Origin: Bacillus sp. Marseille-Q1617
GTDB lineage: Bacteria > Bacillota > Bacilli > Bacillales > Bacillaceae_B
Assembly (NCBI RefSeq): GCF_903645295.1
Contig: NZ_CAHJXM010000001.1
Coordinates: forward strand, 620,001 to 684,000
Direction: 5' to 3'
Length of the DNA stretch: 64,000 bases
A program made the translations under genes and the position numbers. Shown piece by piece: positions 10,698-18,993 of the stretch (position 1 is the first letter of the stretch; each line of letters opens with the position of its first letter). The notes under the pieces were generated by a model. The model searched no databases. It saw only the letters and a program-made list of their open reading frames with translations, and was not told where the DNA came from.

Positions 10698-11174
10698 ATG
10701 GGAACAGTCAGATTGACACAGTACAGCGAGAAGTATAGGAGTCAGTTATCGGGTTTTCATCTGCCGGAGGAGCAACTGGAATTTACGAGTTTGCCTCTGG
10801 AGAAAATACATAATCCGCATATCTCTGATAACACAGCACATGTGCTGATAGTGGAAGATGAAGAGCCGGTCGGTTATTTTGCATTGGAAGACGGGGAGAA
10901 ATTACATAAGTATAGTGAGAATCAGCAAGCCAGGTTATTGACTTCGTTCTCGATCGATTCAGCGCAGCAAGGAAAGGGCCTTGCTAAAAAGGGACTGAGT
11001 TTATTGCCGGTTTTCGTCCAGGATCAACTTCCGGGGATCGATGAAGTCGTGCTTGGTGTGAATAAAAGGAATACAGCCGCGATCAGTTTGTATTTGAAGA
11101 CAGGGTTTGTGGATGAGGGAGAGATATATGTGGGGCCTAAGGGGCCGCAGCATGTGCTGCATTTGAGGGTTTGA
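10698..11174 (+). CDS. GNAT family N-acetyltransferase
   Basis: The 158-aa protein shows the GNAT core: VLIVEDEEPVGYFAL strand, LLTSFSIDSAQQGKGLAKKGL (the acetyl-CoA loop, Q-x-x-G-x-A form), then GVNKRNTAAISLYLKTGFVDEGE. Cytosolic, transfers acetyl from acetyl-CoA to an unknown amine. ATG 10698 follows TTGGAGGATTGAAC, a good ribosome binding site, so the upstream open frame is ignored. It follows the DinB gene by 43 bp. Confidence 0.85.
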   Translation: MGTVRLTQYSEKYRSQLSGFHLPEEQLEFTSLPLEKIHNPHISDNTAHVLIVEDEEPVGYFALEDGEKLHKYSENQQARLLTSFSIDSAQQGKGLAKKGLSLLPVFVQDQLPGIDEVVLGVNKRNTAAISLYLKTGFVDEGEIYVGPKGPQHVLHLRV

Positions 11175-11181
11175 ATTGTGT

Positions 11182-11205
11182 CGGGGCCGTATGGGCCTCT
11201 TTTTT
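11182..11205 (+). terminator. Likely Rho-independent terminator
   Basis: A short GC-rich hairpin (GGGGCC-GTAT-GGGCCTC region) followed by six T, 8 bp after the acetyltransferase stop. The stem is imperfect. Confidence 0.5.
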
Positions 11206-11280
11206 ATGTAAATAGTAATTGGATTATTATGGAATAACCTGTAAGATGGATGGGAGGAATGACGCAAAGGGGGAGATCAA

Positions 11281-11703
11281 TTGGGTGCGAAAAAAACCGC
11301 TCAAAGTGTCAACTGGACAGTGTTTGGACTAATGGCTTTATGTGGAATGGTGTTTGCCGGGGACACATTCGGCAGTTTGATGAATGCGACCCCTGACGAA
11401 CTTGACGGGATGCAGTCACGCATTGAAAATCGCTGGACTCAGGATCTGTGGGTATTTGCTGGAATATTGGGTGTCTGTACACTTTTGCTTATTGTTTTAT
11501 GGAAGAGGTTGTTTCCGTATAATGTGCCTCTTGCCATCATCCTGGGTGGATTTGGGTTTGAACTCCTTTTTCAGGCGACGGTCACGGGATGGGCTGGGCT
11601 GGCGGGATTGATCGGGCTAGCTGTGGCACTTGTTGTCGGTGTGCTGATGATGCTGGTGTATGCGGTGGGGGAGAGATGGTGGAGAGTGCGGGGAACCCGG
11701 TAG
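11281..11703 (+). CDS. Uncharacterised four-helix membrane protein
   Basis: The 140-aa protein has about four hydrophobic segments (WTVFGLMALCGMVFAG, LWVFAGILGVCTLLLIVLW, VPLAIILGGFGFELLFQATV, LAGLIGLAVALVVGVLMMLVYAVG) and no motif I recognise. The start is TTG 11281, with AGGGGGAG 7 nt upstream. It is followed 63 bp later by a DUF1648 membrane protein and could be cotranscribed with it. Confidence 0.6.
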   Translation: MGAKKTAQSVNWTVFGLMALCGMVFAGDTFGSLMNATPDELDGMQSRIENRWTQDLWVFAGILGVCTLLLIVLWKRLFPYNVPLAIILGGFGFELLFQATVTGWAGLAGLIGLAVALVVGVLMMLVYAVGERWWRVRGTR

Positions 11704-11766
11704 CTGGCCGCGGTTTAAGCCGGAGCAGAAAATGTTAAGAGTTTTGCAAAGCAAGGGGTTGTAGAA

Positions 11767-12267
11767 ATGTCTAAGAAAAAACCCAAAATCAAATTAGCTA
11801 AGACGAAAGTGGAATGGGTCTGGGATATCATTGGATATTCCATCTATATAGGTTCGATGATCTTTTTGGTCTACAATTGGAGCAAGCTTCCTGTTCAAGT
11901 CCCGGCCCATTACAATGCGCTAGGGGAAGTGGATCGGTGGGGATCAAAAATGGAGCTTCTCATCTTGCCGGTAATAGGTGCATTCCTTGCAGTGTTCATG
12001 CAAGTTGTTGAAGAATTTCCGGAAACACATAATTATCCAGAACGGTTAAATGAAGAGAATGCAGAAGAGTTTTATTTACTGAGCAGAAAAATGATCAACA
12101 GTTCAAAGAATATATGTCTTCTCATTTTTTCTCTGGTTTTATTTGAATCGGTTTCTATCGCACTTGGCTGGTGGAACGGGTTTGGAGCGTGGTTTCTGCC
12201 GATCATATTACTTTTTGTCTTCATTCCGATTGTCACAGGGATCATAAAGCAGCAAAGAATAAGATAG
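11767..12267 (+). CDS. DUF1648 domain membrane protein
   Basis: The 166-aa protein has four predicted membrane segments. The first two enclose the DUF1648 pattern: WSKLPVQVPAHYNALGEVDRWGSK, a loop found in SdpI-type immunity proteins and in many short membrane proteins. Whether it confers immunity to a toxin cannot be said, as no SdpC/SdpA-like gene is nearby. AAGGGG precedes the ATG at a longer-than-usual distance. It ends at a hairpin (12267-12302). Confidence 0.75.
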   Translation: MSKKKPKIKLAKTKVEWVWDIIGYSIYIGSMIFLVYNWSKLPVQVPAHYNALGEVDRWGSKMELLILPVIGAFLAVFMQVVEEFPETHNYPERLNEENAEEFYLLSRKMINSSKNICLLIFSLVLFESVSIALGWWNGFGAWFLPIILLFVFIPIVTGIIKQQRIR

Positions 12268-12302
12268 CGGGTCAGGGGGACAGGTACCATGACCCACTTT
12301 TC
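12267..12302 (+). terminator. Likely terminator
   Basis: GGGTCA pairs with TGACCC around a 15-nt loop and is followed by a short T-run. It overlaps the stop of the DUF1648 gene. The loop contains a GGGGACAGGT element that recurs near other gene ends in this window. Confidence 0.5.
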
Positions 12303-12327
12303 CCGTGAGCTGAGGCTGACGGCTTTT

Positions 12328-12537
12328 TTATGTAATCATCGTAAATATCTTCCCATACACAAAAGGCAAACATGAAGAAACAATCAGTCCGATCATGACA
12401 GAAACAGCGGTATAAGTGAGGAACTTTCTGTGTGTCAGTTCGTTTCGTTTATAAGCGATCATGAGTACTTTTATCATGGAGAAGGCTGTGATGGCGATGA
12501 TGAGTGCTGAAAATGAGCTGGCCAGGATGACTGCCAT
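12328..12537 (-). CDS. Small two-helix membrane protein
   Basis: The 69-aa protein has two membrane segments (ILASSFSALIIAITAFSMIKVLMIAY and FLTYTAVSVMIGLIVSSCLPFVYG) joined by a basic loop KRNELTHRK. AAGGGA lies 7 nt before the ATG. No family was recognised. It points away from the divergent acyl-CoA synthetase gene. Confidence 0.6.
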   Translation of the reverse strand: MAVILASSFSALIIAITAFSMIKVLMIAYKRNELTHRKFLTYTAVSVMIGLIVSSCLPFVYGKIFTMIT

Positions 12538-12729
12538 GGGACCATCCCTTTCTAATGATTGATTGTCTAAATTTTACCATATGAGCAGAAAAGTTTCTCT
12601 GATAAAAGAAAAGGTTTGTGTTTAATTTGCAGAATATTCTAATAGTGTGTATGTTAAACGTAAACCAACTTACAACACGAAGCACTGGCAGGTATAGATC
12701 GTTCAAACTTATCCCAGGGAGGAATGTAA

Positions 12730-14298
12730 ATGAGTACGACGATTGGCAGGATTTTTGACCTGACTGTAATGAAGTCCCCGAACAAGGAAGCCCTTTATGA
12801 TGTGCGGAAAGATCTCCGATTTACATACAAGGAATGGAGTGATGAGGTCAACCGGCTGGCGAATGCGCTGATGGCGGAGGGTGTGAAGAAGGGGGACAGG
12901 GTGTCGACGTTCATGTTCAATACCGAGGAGCTCGGGACCGCATTCTTCGCATGCGCAAAAATCGGTGCGGTGTTCAATCCGATCAATTTCCGGCTGCAGG
13001 CAGAAGAGGTGGCGTTCATCCTGACCGATGCCGCCCCGAAGGTCGTCCTGTTTGAGAAGGCGGTCGAGCCTGTCATTGCTTCGATTGAAAACCGGTTCCC
13101 GCATACGGCGTTCTGGTTCATTGACGCGGAAGCGCCTGGATATGCCGCAAGCTATCATGAAAAAGTGAAGGCTGCGGAACCGAAAGCAGTGGATGCGAAA
13201 GTTGATGAGAATGACCTGTACGCGATCATGTATACAAGTGGGACGACCGGCCGTCCGAAGGGTGTCATGCATAAACACCGGAGCATGGTGGAGCAGAGCC
13301 TCACCGTCATCGGTGCGACGAAATTGGGAGCGGTTGATGTCGGGCTCGTGACAGCGCCGATGTTCCATTGTGCAGAATTGCACTGCGCCTTCCTTCCGAG
13401 GATCCATGCCGGCGGGAGCAATATCATCCTTCATCAGTTCCATCCGAAGAAGGTACTTGAGTTGATTGATTCCGAGAAAATCACCAAGTTCTTCGCAGCT
13501 CCGACCATGTGGAATATGATCCTGCAGGAAAATCTATCAGACTATAATATTGAAAGTCTGAAGCTCGGACTCTACGGGGCAGCCCCGATGGCGCCGTCGC
13601 TAGTCCATGCGTGCCATGACCGGCTTGGAATAAAGCTTGTACAGGCATACGGCATGACGGAGATGGGGCCGGCGATCACATTTTTACCAGAGGATGACCA
13701 GCTTCGGAAGGCGGGGGCAGCCGGTCAGGCGTGCCTGAACCATGAAATCAGGGTCGTGAAACCGAACGAAGACGGACCGAGTGATCCAGACGCGATCATG
13801 GCGCAGGGTGAAAGCGGGGAAATCATCGTGCAGGGGCCGTGCATGATGACCGGTTACTTCAACCGAGAGGAATCATCGGAAAAAGCGATGCATAAAGGCT
13901 GGTACCATTCAGGGGATATCGGTTACCTTGATGAAGACGGCTACCTTTGGGTCAAGGACAGGGTTGACGACATGATCATTTCAGGAGGGGAAAACATCTA
14001 TCCTCGTGAGGTGGAGGATGTGCTGCATGCTCATGAGGGTGTGCTCGATGTCGCGATTGTCGGGATGCCGGATGACCGCTGGGGAGAGAGTGTGACTGCT
14101 TTTGTGGTGAAGAAGGATCAGGGTGTCACGGAAGAGGAGCTTGATGAGTGGTGTAAAGAGAGTGAAAGTCTTGCCAACTATAAACGGCCGAGAAGGTATG
14201 AATTTGTGGAGGAGCTGCCGCGGAATGCGAGCGGGAAGATCCAGAAGTTTGTGCTGCGGAAGCGGATGGAGGAGTTGTTGATGGAGGGGAGGACTTAG
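12730..14298 (+). CDS. Acyl-CoA synthetase (ANL superfamily, FadD-like)
   Basis: The 522-aa enzyme activates a carboxylic acid with ATP to an acyl-adenylate and then to acyl-CoA. Visible motifs are YTSGTTGRPKGVMHKH (P-loop-like, about residue 170), YGMTEMGP, YHSGDIGYLDEDGYLWVKDR with the hinge, GGENIYPREVE and the catalytic lysine motif PRNASGKIQK near the C-terminus, all intact. Length and sequence suggest a medium- or long-chain fatty acid substrate, not proven. AGGGAGGAATGTAA precedes the ATG. It is monocistronic; no other beta-oxidation gene is adjacent. Confidence 0.9.
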   Translation: MSTTIGRIFDLTVMKSPNKEALYDVRKDLRFTYKEWSDEVNRLANALMAEGVKKGDRVSTFMFNTEELGTAFFACAKIGAVFNPINFRLQAEEVAFILTDAAPKVVLFEKAVEPVIASIENRFPHTAFWFIDAEAPGYAASYHEKVKAAEPKAVDAKVDENDLYAIMYTSGTTGRPKGVMHKHRSMVEQSLTVIGATKLGAVDVGLVTAPMFHCAELHCAFLPRIHAGGSNIILHQFHPKKVLELIDSEKITKFFAAPTMWNMILQENLSDYNIESLKLGLYGAAPMAPSLVHACHDRLGIKLVQAYGMTEMGPAITFLPEDDQLRKAGAAGQACLNHEIRVVKPNEDGPSDPDAIMAQGESGEIIVQGPCMMTGYFNREESSEKAMHKGWYHSGDIGYLDEDGYLWVKDRVDDMIISGGENIYPREVEDVLHAHEGVLDVAIVGMPDDRWGESVTAFVVKKDQGVTEEELDEWCKESESLANYKRPRRYEFVEELPRNASGKIQKFVLRKRMEELLMEGRT

Positions 14299-14838
14299 TA
14301 AGGTAGTGAATAAATATATTTTCCAAAATTATCAAGTTTGTAAAAGGAGTGCTTGTTGTGAATAGAACTTCGTGATTTACAAGGGCAGACGAGGGGCTTC
14401 CAGCACATGAACATTACAAAATCATTTGTTAAATTGGTAGGAGAGCCGAAAATCATTTGATTGGGCTCTCTTTTTTATGCAGAAAAAGCCCCAAGCTTAT
14501 TGAGTGTCTTTAATCAATAGTCATAAGAGGGGAAGTTGTTATCATGATGAAATTAAGTACGATGAAATAAGTGATGAAGAGTGATTTACAGTGGACAGGG
14601 AGATTATTTTCCGCTATTCATAACATTAATAAACGTAAATTGATGTAAGATTGTCCAGATGTATAAATTTTCCTTTACTAAAGTAATCTGCCCTTTGAAT
14701 ATGGTAAAATAAATTGTTGTAGAAATATAATAAATTTTTGTTTCTGATTAGAAAATATTTAATTACATCATCATTTAGGAGAAAAGGTAAAGAAAAAGTT
14801 TATTGCAAAATATAATATAATAAATAGGAGATAGGTTT
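14299..14838. other. AT-rich intergenic region at the left edge of the defence islet
   Basis: After a terminator-like hairpin at 14441-14476 the sequence becomes markedly AT-rich up to the DUF4365 gene. A short stretch at about 14360-14460 can be translated (ending KSFVKLVGEPKII) but lacks a usable start and looks like a remnant. No integrase, tRNA or attachment repeat was seen. Confidence 0.5.
14441..14476 (+). terminator. Rho-independent terminator
   Basis: GAGAGCC pairs with GGCTCTC and is followed by six T; it is the first strong terminator after the acyl-CoA synthetase gene, about 140 bp downstream. Confidence 0.75.
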
Positions 14839-15828
14839 ATGAGAAAAAAGTTACCAAAACTGAATAGAGCAAGGACTATAGGAGTTACTTCAGAAGAATT
14901 ACTAATGAGTGTCTTGGGTAAATATTCCAACGTAATACCTATACCTACTGATAAAGACTTAGGTATTGATATGCGATGTGAAGTATTAAACCATTATCAA
15001 CCTACAGGGATTCATTATAACATTCAATGTAAAGGTACTGAAGATACTCATAGTAAAAAGGAATATTTCTCAATACCCATAGAAATTACCACAATAAATT
15101 ATTGGTTGCAGCAAAGAGAACCAACATTTTTAGTGGTGGTAGATCGAATAAACCAGTACTTTTACTGGGCATACCCTTTATATCAAATAAAGGAGAGAAT
15201 TAATGCGTTGCAATCTCAACAAACAGTAAATATACGAGTGCCAAAGGCAAATATATTTACCGATGAGATCACAATGCTTCCAGTAAATATGTATAATATT
15301 ATGTATGAATATCACTATAATATCTTGGAAAAAATCGTAGAATCATTGAAATTAAAGTTAATGGACGTGGGAGAGAGGGAAAACAAAGGGACACTCCAAC
15401 AATATATATCAGTTTCATCTTCAATAGAAGATTTATTAAAAAATATCAATTTAATTGAAGATTTGAATAAAAACCTATTAAATAAAATCACTCAAATCAT
15501 TGATGAAGAATTAGGGAGTTATAAAGAGTCAGTTGTTGCTCTTGATCATATACCAGAAATTAGAAGGTATATTAAAGCTGATTTTGTTATGGATGATTAT
15601 GGATTTATTAAAGATAAAACCCCGAATATGGTCCTAACAGAAGTCGAAGTTGCTTGGAAGAGATTTTTAGATAATAACTATAGAAACGTAGATTTGGTGT
15701 CACTTAATAAATCTGCAGAGGTACTTTACGAACTAAATAGAAATTTGGCTTTCTTTCTAAGAGAAATGCTTTATGAAATTAACCCAGACGAAGATCATGA
15801 ATATATTATAGAAAAATACAGTGAATAA
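14839..15828 (+). CDS. DUF4365 domain protein, PD-(D/E)xK nuclease-like, putative defence gene
   Basis: The first 150 residues match the DUF4365 pattern: a Glu near residue 20, DKDLGIDMRCEV with Asp44, NIQCKGTED with Gln63 and Lys65 (a PD-(D/E)xK-like core), then INYWLQQREPTFLVVVD and YFYWAYPLYQIK. The C-terminal half (about 180-329) is helical with unknown role. DUF4365 proteins occur in defence islands and as parts of restriction-like systems. The gene is much more AT-rich than its surroundings, which suggests transfer. AGGAGATAGG precedes the ATG. A Shedu gene follows 194 bp downstream with its own promoter-like sequence. Confidence 0.75.
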   Translation: MRKKLPKLNRARTIGVTSEELLMSVLGKYSNVIPIPTDKDLGIDMRCEVLNHYQPTGIHYNIQCKGTEDTHSKKEYFSIPIEITTINYWLQQREPTFLVVVDRINQYFYWAYPLYQIKERINALQSQQTVNIRVPKANIFTDEITMLPVNMYNIMYEYHYNILEKIVESLKLKLMDVGERENKGTLQQYISVSSSIEDLLKNINLIEDLNKNLLNKITQIIDEELGSYKESVVALDHIPEIRRYIKADFVMDDYGFIKDKTPNMVLTEVEVAWKRFLDNNYRNVDLVSLNKSAEVLYELNRNLAFFLREMLYEINPDEDHEYIIEKYSE

Positions 15829-15963
15829 ATTCTAAAAAAAATACACCAAATAGAATATTGGATACCCTATTAAAGAGTATCTGTCCCAAGTGCAGGGGGT
15901 AGTTACTCTTATTCTTTTATATTCACTGCTGATTAGTGCCAATTCATTGTAAACTTTAGTGAA

Positions 15964-15992
15964 TTGGATTAATTTGTAATAATTGATATAAT
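15964..15992 (+). promoter_or_regulatory. Putative promoter of the Shedu gene
   Basis: TTGGAT and TATAAT are separated by 17 bp, and the start codon is 31 bp after the -10. The -35 is weak. It suggests independent transcription of the Shedu gene. Confidence 0.4.
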
Positions 15993-16022
15993 TTAACTAA
16001 ATGTATATTGGGGGGGATTTAA

Positions 16023-17141
16023 ATGAAAATAACAACCACTTCAACTTCTTTGGATACTGCACAAGGGCAAGATATTATATTGCGTGAAACAACCACTACT
16101 AGATTATTATTTAGGCCAATGATATCAAATAATGCGCACAATAGTGATGCCTCTGTAAAAGGTTGGTTTGTATATCAAAGGAAAAGGTTAAACGGTAATT
16201 GGGAAGATTATAAAGAACTTGATAACAATCAACTGAGGGCAGATGAATGGATTAAACTAGAGATTAAATCCGAAGAAATGCTCAAGTTAATGACTGAGTT
16301 AGACGTTTACTATAAGATTCATAGAGAGTATGGAATACAACTCGGAGTGAGAACTTACTCAAAAACTGAGTTGCAACTTGAAAAAATTACTGAGATGTTT
16401 AGAGAAGATAGCTCTTTATTTGATTCATTACTTGAATTTGATGGAAATAAAAGTGAAATATTACATAAAACTATAAAGTGGATGGGAGATACGGAAAACT
16501 CTGAAGAAATTGTATCAAGATTGCTTGAGATACAGGAAGACGAACTCGACCATTTAAATAATGTTGTTGGGATAGCAAATCTTAAAAAGTTATTAGCTAT
16601 TTGGGAGGGAAATTCAGATAATGATAATGAGGAATTTTGGCAACGAACTTTTAATGAGAACGCATGGGTATTAAGTCAAATATTTGCTAGTCCTTTTTTA
16701 GACTTTCAGCAAAAGGCATATGTTGGGGGGAAGACAGTAGAAAATAGGGAAGGTAAAATTGTAGATTATATTTATCAAAATGATTTATCTAAAGAGGTTG
16801 CTTTAATTGAAATTAAGACTCCTAATACCAGACTCTTATCTAGTGAGTATAGAACTGGAATATTTTCTGTGCATAGTGATTTAACAGGATCAGTAGTTCA
16901 GGTGTTAGGGTATAAGGAACAAATTACGAGAGATTATGCTCAATTACGATATGATTACGATAGAGACTTTAAGGTTTTTAACCCTCAGTGTGTAGTGATA
17001 GCAGGGAAGTTAGGTGATTTAAGTAAGAATCAATTACAGTCCTTCGAATTGTATAGGAAAGAAATGAAGAATGTCTTGGTTGTTACCTTTGATGAATTAT
17101 TTAAAAAAGTACAATTATTATTAGACCTGTTAGCTGAATAA
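16023..17141 (+). CDS. sduA: Shedu anti-phage protein SduA (DUF4263 nuclease)
   Basis: The 372-aa protein fits the single-gene Shedu phage-defence system, whose C-terminal DUF4263 domain is a PD-(D/E)xK nuclease. Diagnostic features are EEFWQRTFNENAW (about 204-215), GGKTVENREGKIVDYIY with Asp248, VALIEIKTPN with Glu263 and Lys265, then SGSVVQVLGYKEQ-like helix (GSVVQVLGYKEQ). The N-terminal 190 residues are a variable sensor or oligomerisation region. Family members form oligomers and nick or cut DNA during infection; the trigger here is unknown. GGGGGGATTTAA precedes the ATG. It is AT-rich like the DUF4365 gene upstream. Confidence 0.88.
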   Translation: MKITTTSTSLDTAQGQDIILRETTTTRLLFRPMISNNAHNSDASVKGWFVYQRKRLNGNWEDYKELDNNQLRADEWIKLEIKSEEMLKLMTELDVYYKIHREYGIQLGVRTYSKTELQLEKITEMFREDSSLFDSLLEFDGNKSEILHKTIKWMGDTENSEEIVSRLLEIQEDELDHLNNVVGIANLKKLLAIWEGNSDNDNEEFWQRTFNENAWVLSQIFASPFLDFQQKAYVGGKTVENREGKIVDYIYQNDLSKEVALIEIKTPNTRLLSSEYRTGIFSVHSDLTGSVVQVLGYKEQITRDYAQLRYDYDRDFKVFNPQCVVIAGKLGDLSKNQLQSFELYRKEMKNVLVVTFDELFKKVQLLLDLLAE

Positions 17142-17170
17142 AAAAATATACCCAATATTTAAATAGTGCT

Positions 17171-17211
17171 CTGAACCTATACAAGTTAATGTTTAATCGT
17201 ATAGGTTTCAG
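17171..17211. other. Hairpin at the right edge of the defence islet
   Basis: CTG-A-ACCTATAC pairs with GTATAGGT-TT-CAG around a 16-nt loop, between the convergent Shedu and GntR genes. It lacks a clear T-run on the + strand but probably helps end both transcripts. Confidence 0.5.
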
Positions 17212-17256
17212 GGCCCATAGTCTCTTTGCTTCTAATAAATTTCTCAATATTACATA

Positions 17257-17874
17257 TTACCCCCGCATCACATGCAAACAAAACTCCAAATCCGCCTGGA
17301 TATGCTCCTTCATCAACCTCTCAGCTTCATCTCCATTATGAGCAACAATTGCATCATAAATCTCCTGATGTTCATCAATCAGGAATGGCCGGTTATGATA
17401 AACGACCGTTTTCCTGAATAAGTAGATGATCGACTGCATGCGTTCGATGGTGTCCACCATGACGGGATTGTTGGTGGCGTTGACGATGATGTCGTGAAAT
17501 TGTTTGTTGGCTTCCATGATTTCTTCGTTTGTGCCGTTCCGGCCGATGTCGATGCATTCTTTCAGCAGGTTAAGGTCTGTTTCGTTCATATAGGTAGCGG
17601 CCGACCGGGCTGCGAATCCTTCGAGGAGGATACGGACCTGGAAGTAGTGGCGGAGGTCCATGTCGGTCGGATTGACGACGCGCTTTTGTTTCACGAGCCC
17701 TTCCTGTTCAAGTTTCCGGATGGATTCTCGGATTGGTGTCCGGCTCACTCCGAGCTGTTCCGCAAGTTTTTCCTCAATCAGTTTTGTGCCCCGTTCGAGT
17801 TCTCCGTTCAAGATTTGGTCACGTATATATTCATAGGATTGCAGATAAGCGTGCTGCTGTGTTTTCTTCTTCAA
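17257..17874 (-). CDS. GntR family transcriptional regulator (FCD subfamily)
   Basis: The 205-aa protein has an N-terminal winged helix-turn-helix (EKLAEQLGVSRTPIRESIRKLEQEGLV, about 34-60) and a C-terminal all-helical FCD domain, whose metal/ligand-site residues fit LLEGFAARSAA, ANKQFHDII and DEHQEIYDAI. FCD regulators usually repress sugar-acid operons and release DNA when bound by the sugar acid. It is divergent from the dehydrogenase-DUF1537-GntP operon and very likely controls it. Start TTG 17874 has TTGGAGT 9 nt upstream. Confidence 0.88.
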   Translation of the reverse strand: MKKKTQQHAYLQSYEYIRDQILNGELERGTKLIEEKLAEQLGVSRTPIRESIRKLEQEGLVKQKRVVNPTDMDLRHYFQVRILLEGFAARSAATYMNETDLNLLKECIDIGRNGTNEEIMEANKQFHDIIVNATNNPVMVDTIERMQSIIYLFRKTVVYHNRPFLIDEHQEIYDAIVAHNGDEAERLMKEHIQADLEFCLHVMRG

Positions 17875-17998
17875 CTAAATCGACTCCAATGAAAGACTTT
17901 CTGTTTGTCTTTTTTACGTATTCGGCTGTTAGAAATAATGCCCTTCCTAAAAGTATAGAACGAGTTGGAACGATTTGAAAGTTCTAACGGAAAATAAT

Positions 17999-18052
17999 TT
18001 TGTATACATTTTTAATAATTTTGTATACAAAATATAAATTATTGTGTACAAT
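17999..18052. promoter_or_regulatory. Three tandem GntR operators, 21 bp apart
   Basis: TGTATACA at 18001-18008, TGTATACA at 18022-18029 (inside the 14-bp perfect palindrome TTTTGTATACAAAA) and TGTGTACA at 18043-18050 have centres exactly 21 bp apart. They lie between the divergent gntR-type gene and the sugar-acid operon and match the TTGTATACAA form typical of FCD-GntR sites. Confidence 0.7.
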
Positions 18053-18099
18053 TGGTGACAACAAATGAAAACGCTTTATTTCATCAGGAGGGAATAAAT

Positions 18100-18993
18100 A
18101 TGAGACTTGGATTTATTGGTCTTGGCATCATGGGAAAACCGATGTCACTGAATCTGGTTAAGAGTGGCTACGATGTGACCGTGTTTGATATTAATGAGTC
18201 AGCAGTGGAAGAGTTAGTGGGCTCAGGAGCACGGGGAGCCGGTTCTGCAAAAGAAGTAGGGGAGATGAGTGACATCATTTTCACGATGCTTCCTAAGGGT
18301 GAGCATGTGGAAAGTGTTGCCCTCGGTGAAAGCGGTGTCATATACGGTGCGAATGATGGAGCGATCGTCGTGGATATGAGCTCGATCTCTCCCGTACAAT
18401 CGAAGGGAATTGCCGAAGCACTTGCAGCGAGGGGAATGGAAATGCTCGATGCCCCGGTGAGCGGCGGTGAGCCTAAGGCGATCGACGGAACGCTTGCCAT
18501 CATGGTGGGAGGAAAAGAAGAAGTCTATGAAAAGGTGAAACCTTACTTCGATGTGATGGGTCAGGACATCACGCTCGTTGGGGACATTGGGTGTGGTACG
18601 ACGGCGAAGCTTGCCAATCAGATCCTGGTGAATGTCCACATCGCCGCGATGTCAGAAGCACTGACGCTGGCGGCAAAAGCAGGAATCGATATCAAGAAGA
18701 TGTACGAAGCAATCCGTGGAGGTTTGGCCGGAAGTGCGGTGCTTGATGCGAAGGTTCCGTTGATCTTAGAGCGGAACTTCGTCGCCGGCGGACGCATCGA
18801 CATCAACGCGAAGGATTTGACCAATGTTATGGATACAGCCCACTCAATCGGAGTGCCGCTTCCGCTTTCCAGCCAGGTGCTCGAGATGTATCACTCTTTG
18901 ATGGCTGACGGAAAAGCAGCCGATGATCACGGCGGACTCATCCAACACTACGAGAAGCTTGCAAATTTCGAAGTAAAGGGTGTCAGCCAGTGA
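18100..18993 (+). CDS. 3-hydroxyacid dehydrogenase family oxidoreductase (tartronate-semialdehyde reductase or L-threonate dehydrogenase type)
   Basis: The 297-aa enzyme has the NAD(P) fold GFIGLGIMGKPMSLNL, the substrate motif DAPVSGGEPKAIDGTLAIM and the catalytic-lysine motif GTTAKLANQ (Lys about 170). The family reduces tartronate semialdehyde or oxidises threonate and related acids. Next to a DUF1537 kinase and a GntP permease, a 2-dehydrogenase acting on a four-carbon sugar acid is the better guess, but sequence alone does not decide. ATG 18100 has AGGAGGG upstream. The stop overlaps the next start (TGATG). Confidence 0.85.
   Translation: MRLGFIGLGIMGKPMSLNLVKSGYDVTVFDINESAVEELVGSGARGAGSAKEVGEMSDIIFTMLPKGEHVESVALGESGVIYGANDGAIVVDMSSISPVQSKGIAEALAARGMEMLDAPVSGGEPKAIDGTLAIMVGGKEEVYEKVKPYFDVMGQDITLVGDIGCGTTAKLANQILVNVHIAAMSEALTLAAKAGIDIKKMYEAIRGGLAGSAVLDAKVPLILERNFVAGGRIDINAKDLTNVMDTAHSIGVPLPLSSQVLEMYHSLMADGKAADDHGGLIQHYEKLANFEVKGVSQ

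Noticed and set aside
14839..17141. Restriction-modification system
   Set aside because: The DUF4365 protein is nuclease-like, but there is no methyltransferase in the region; the second gene is better explained as Shedu.
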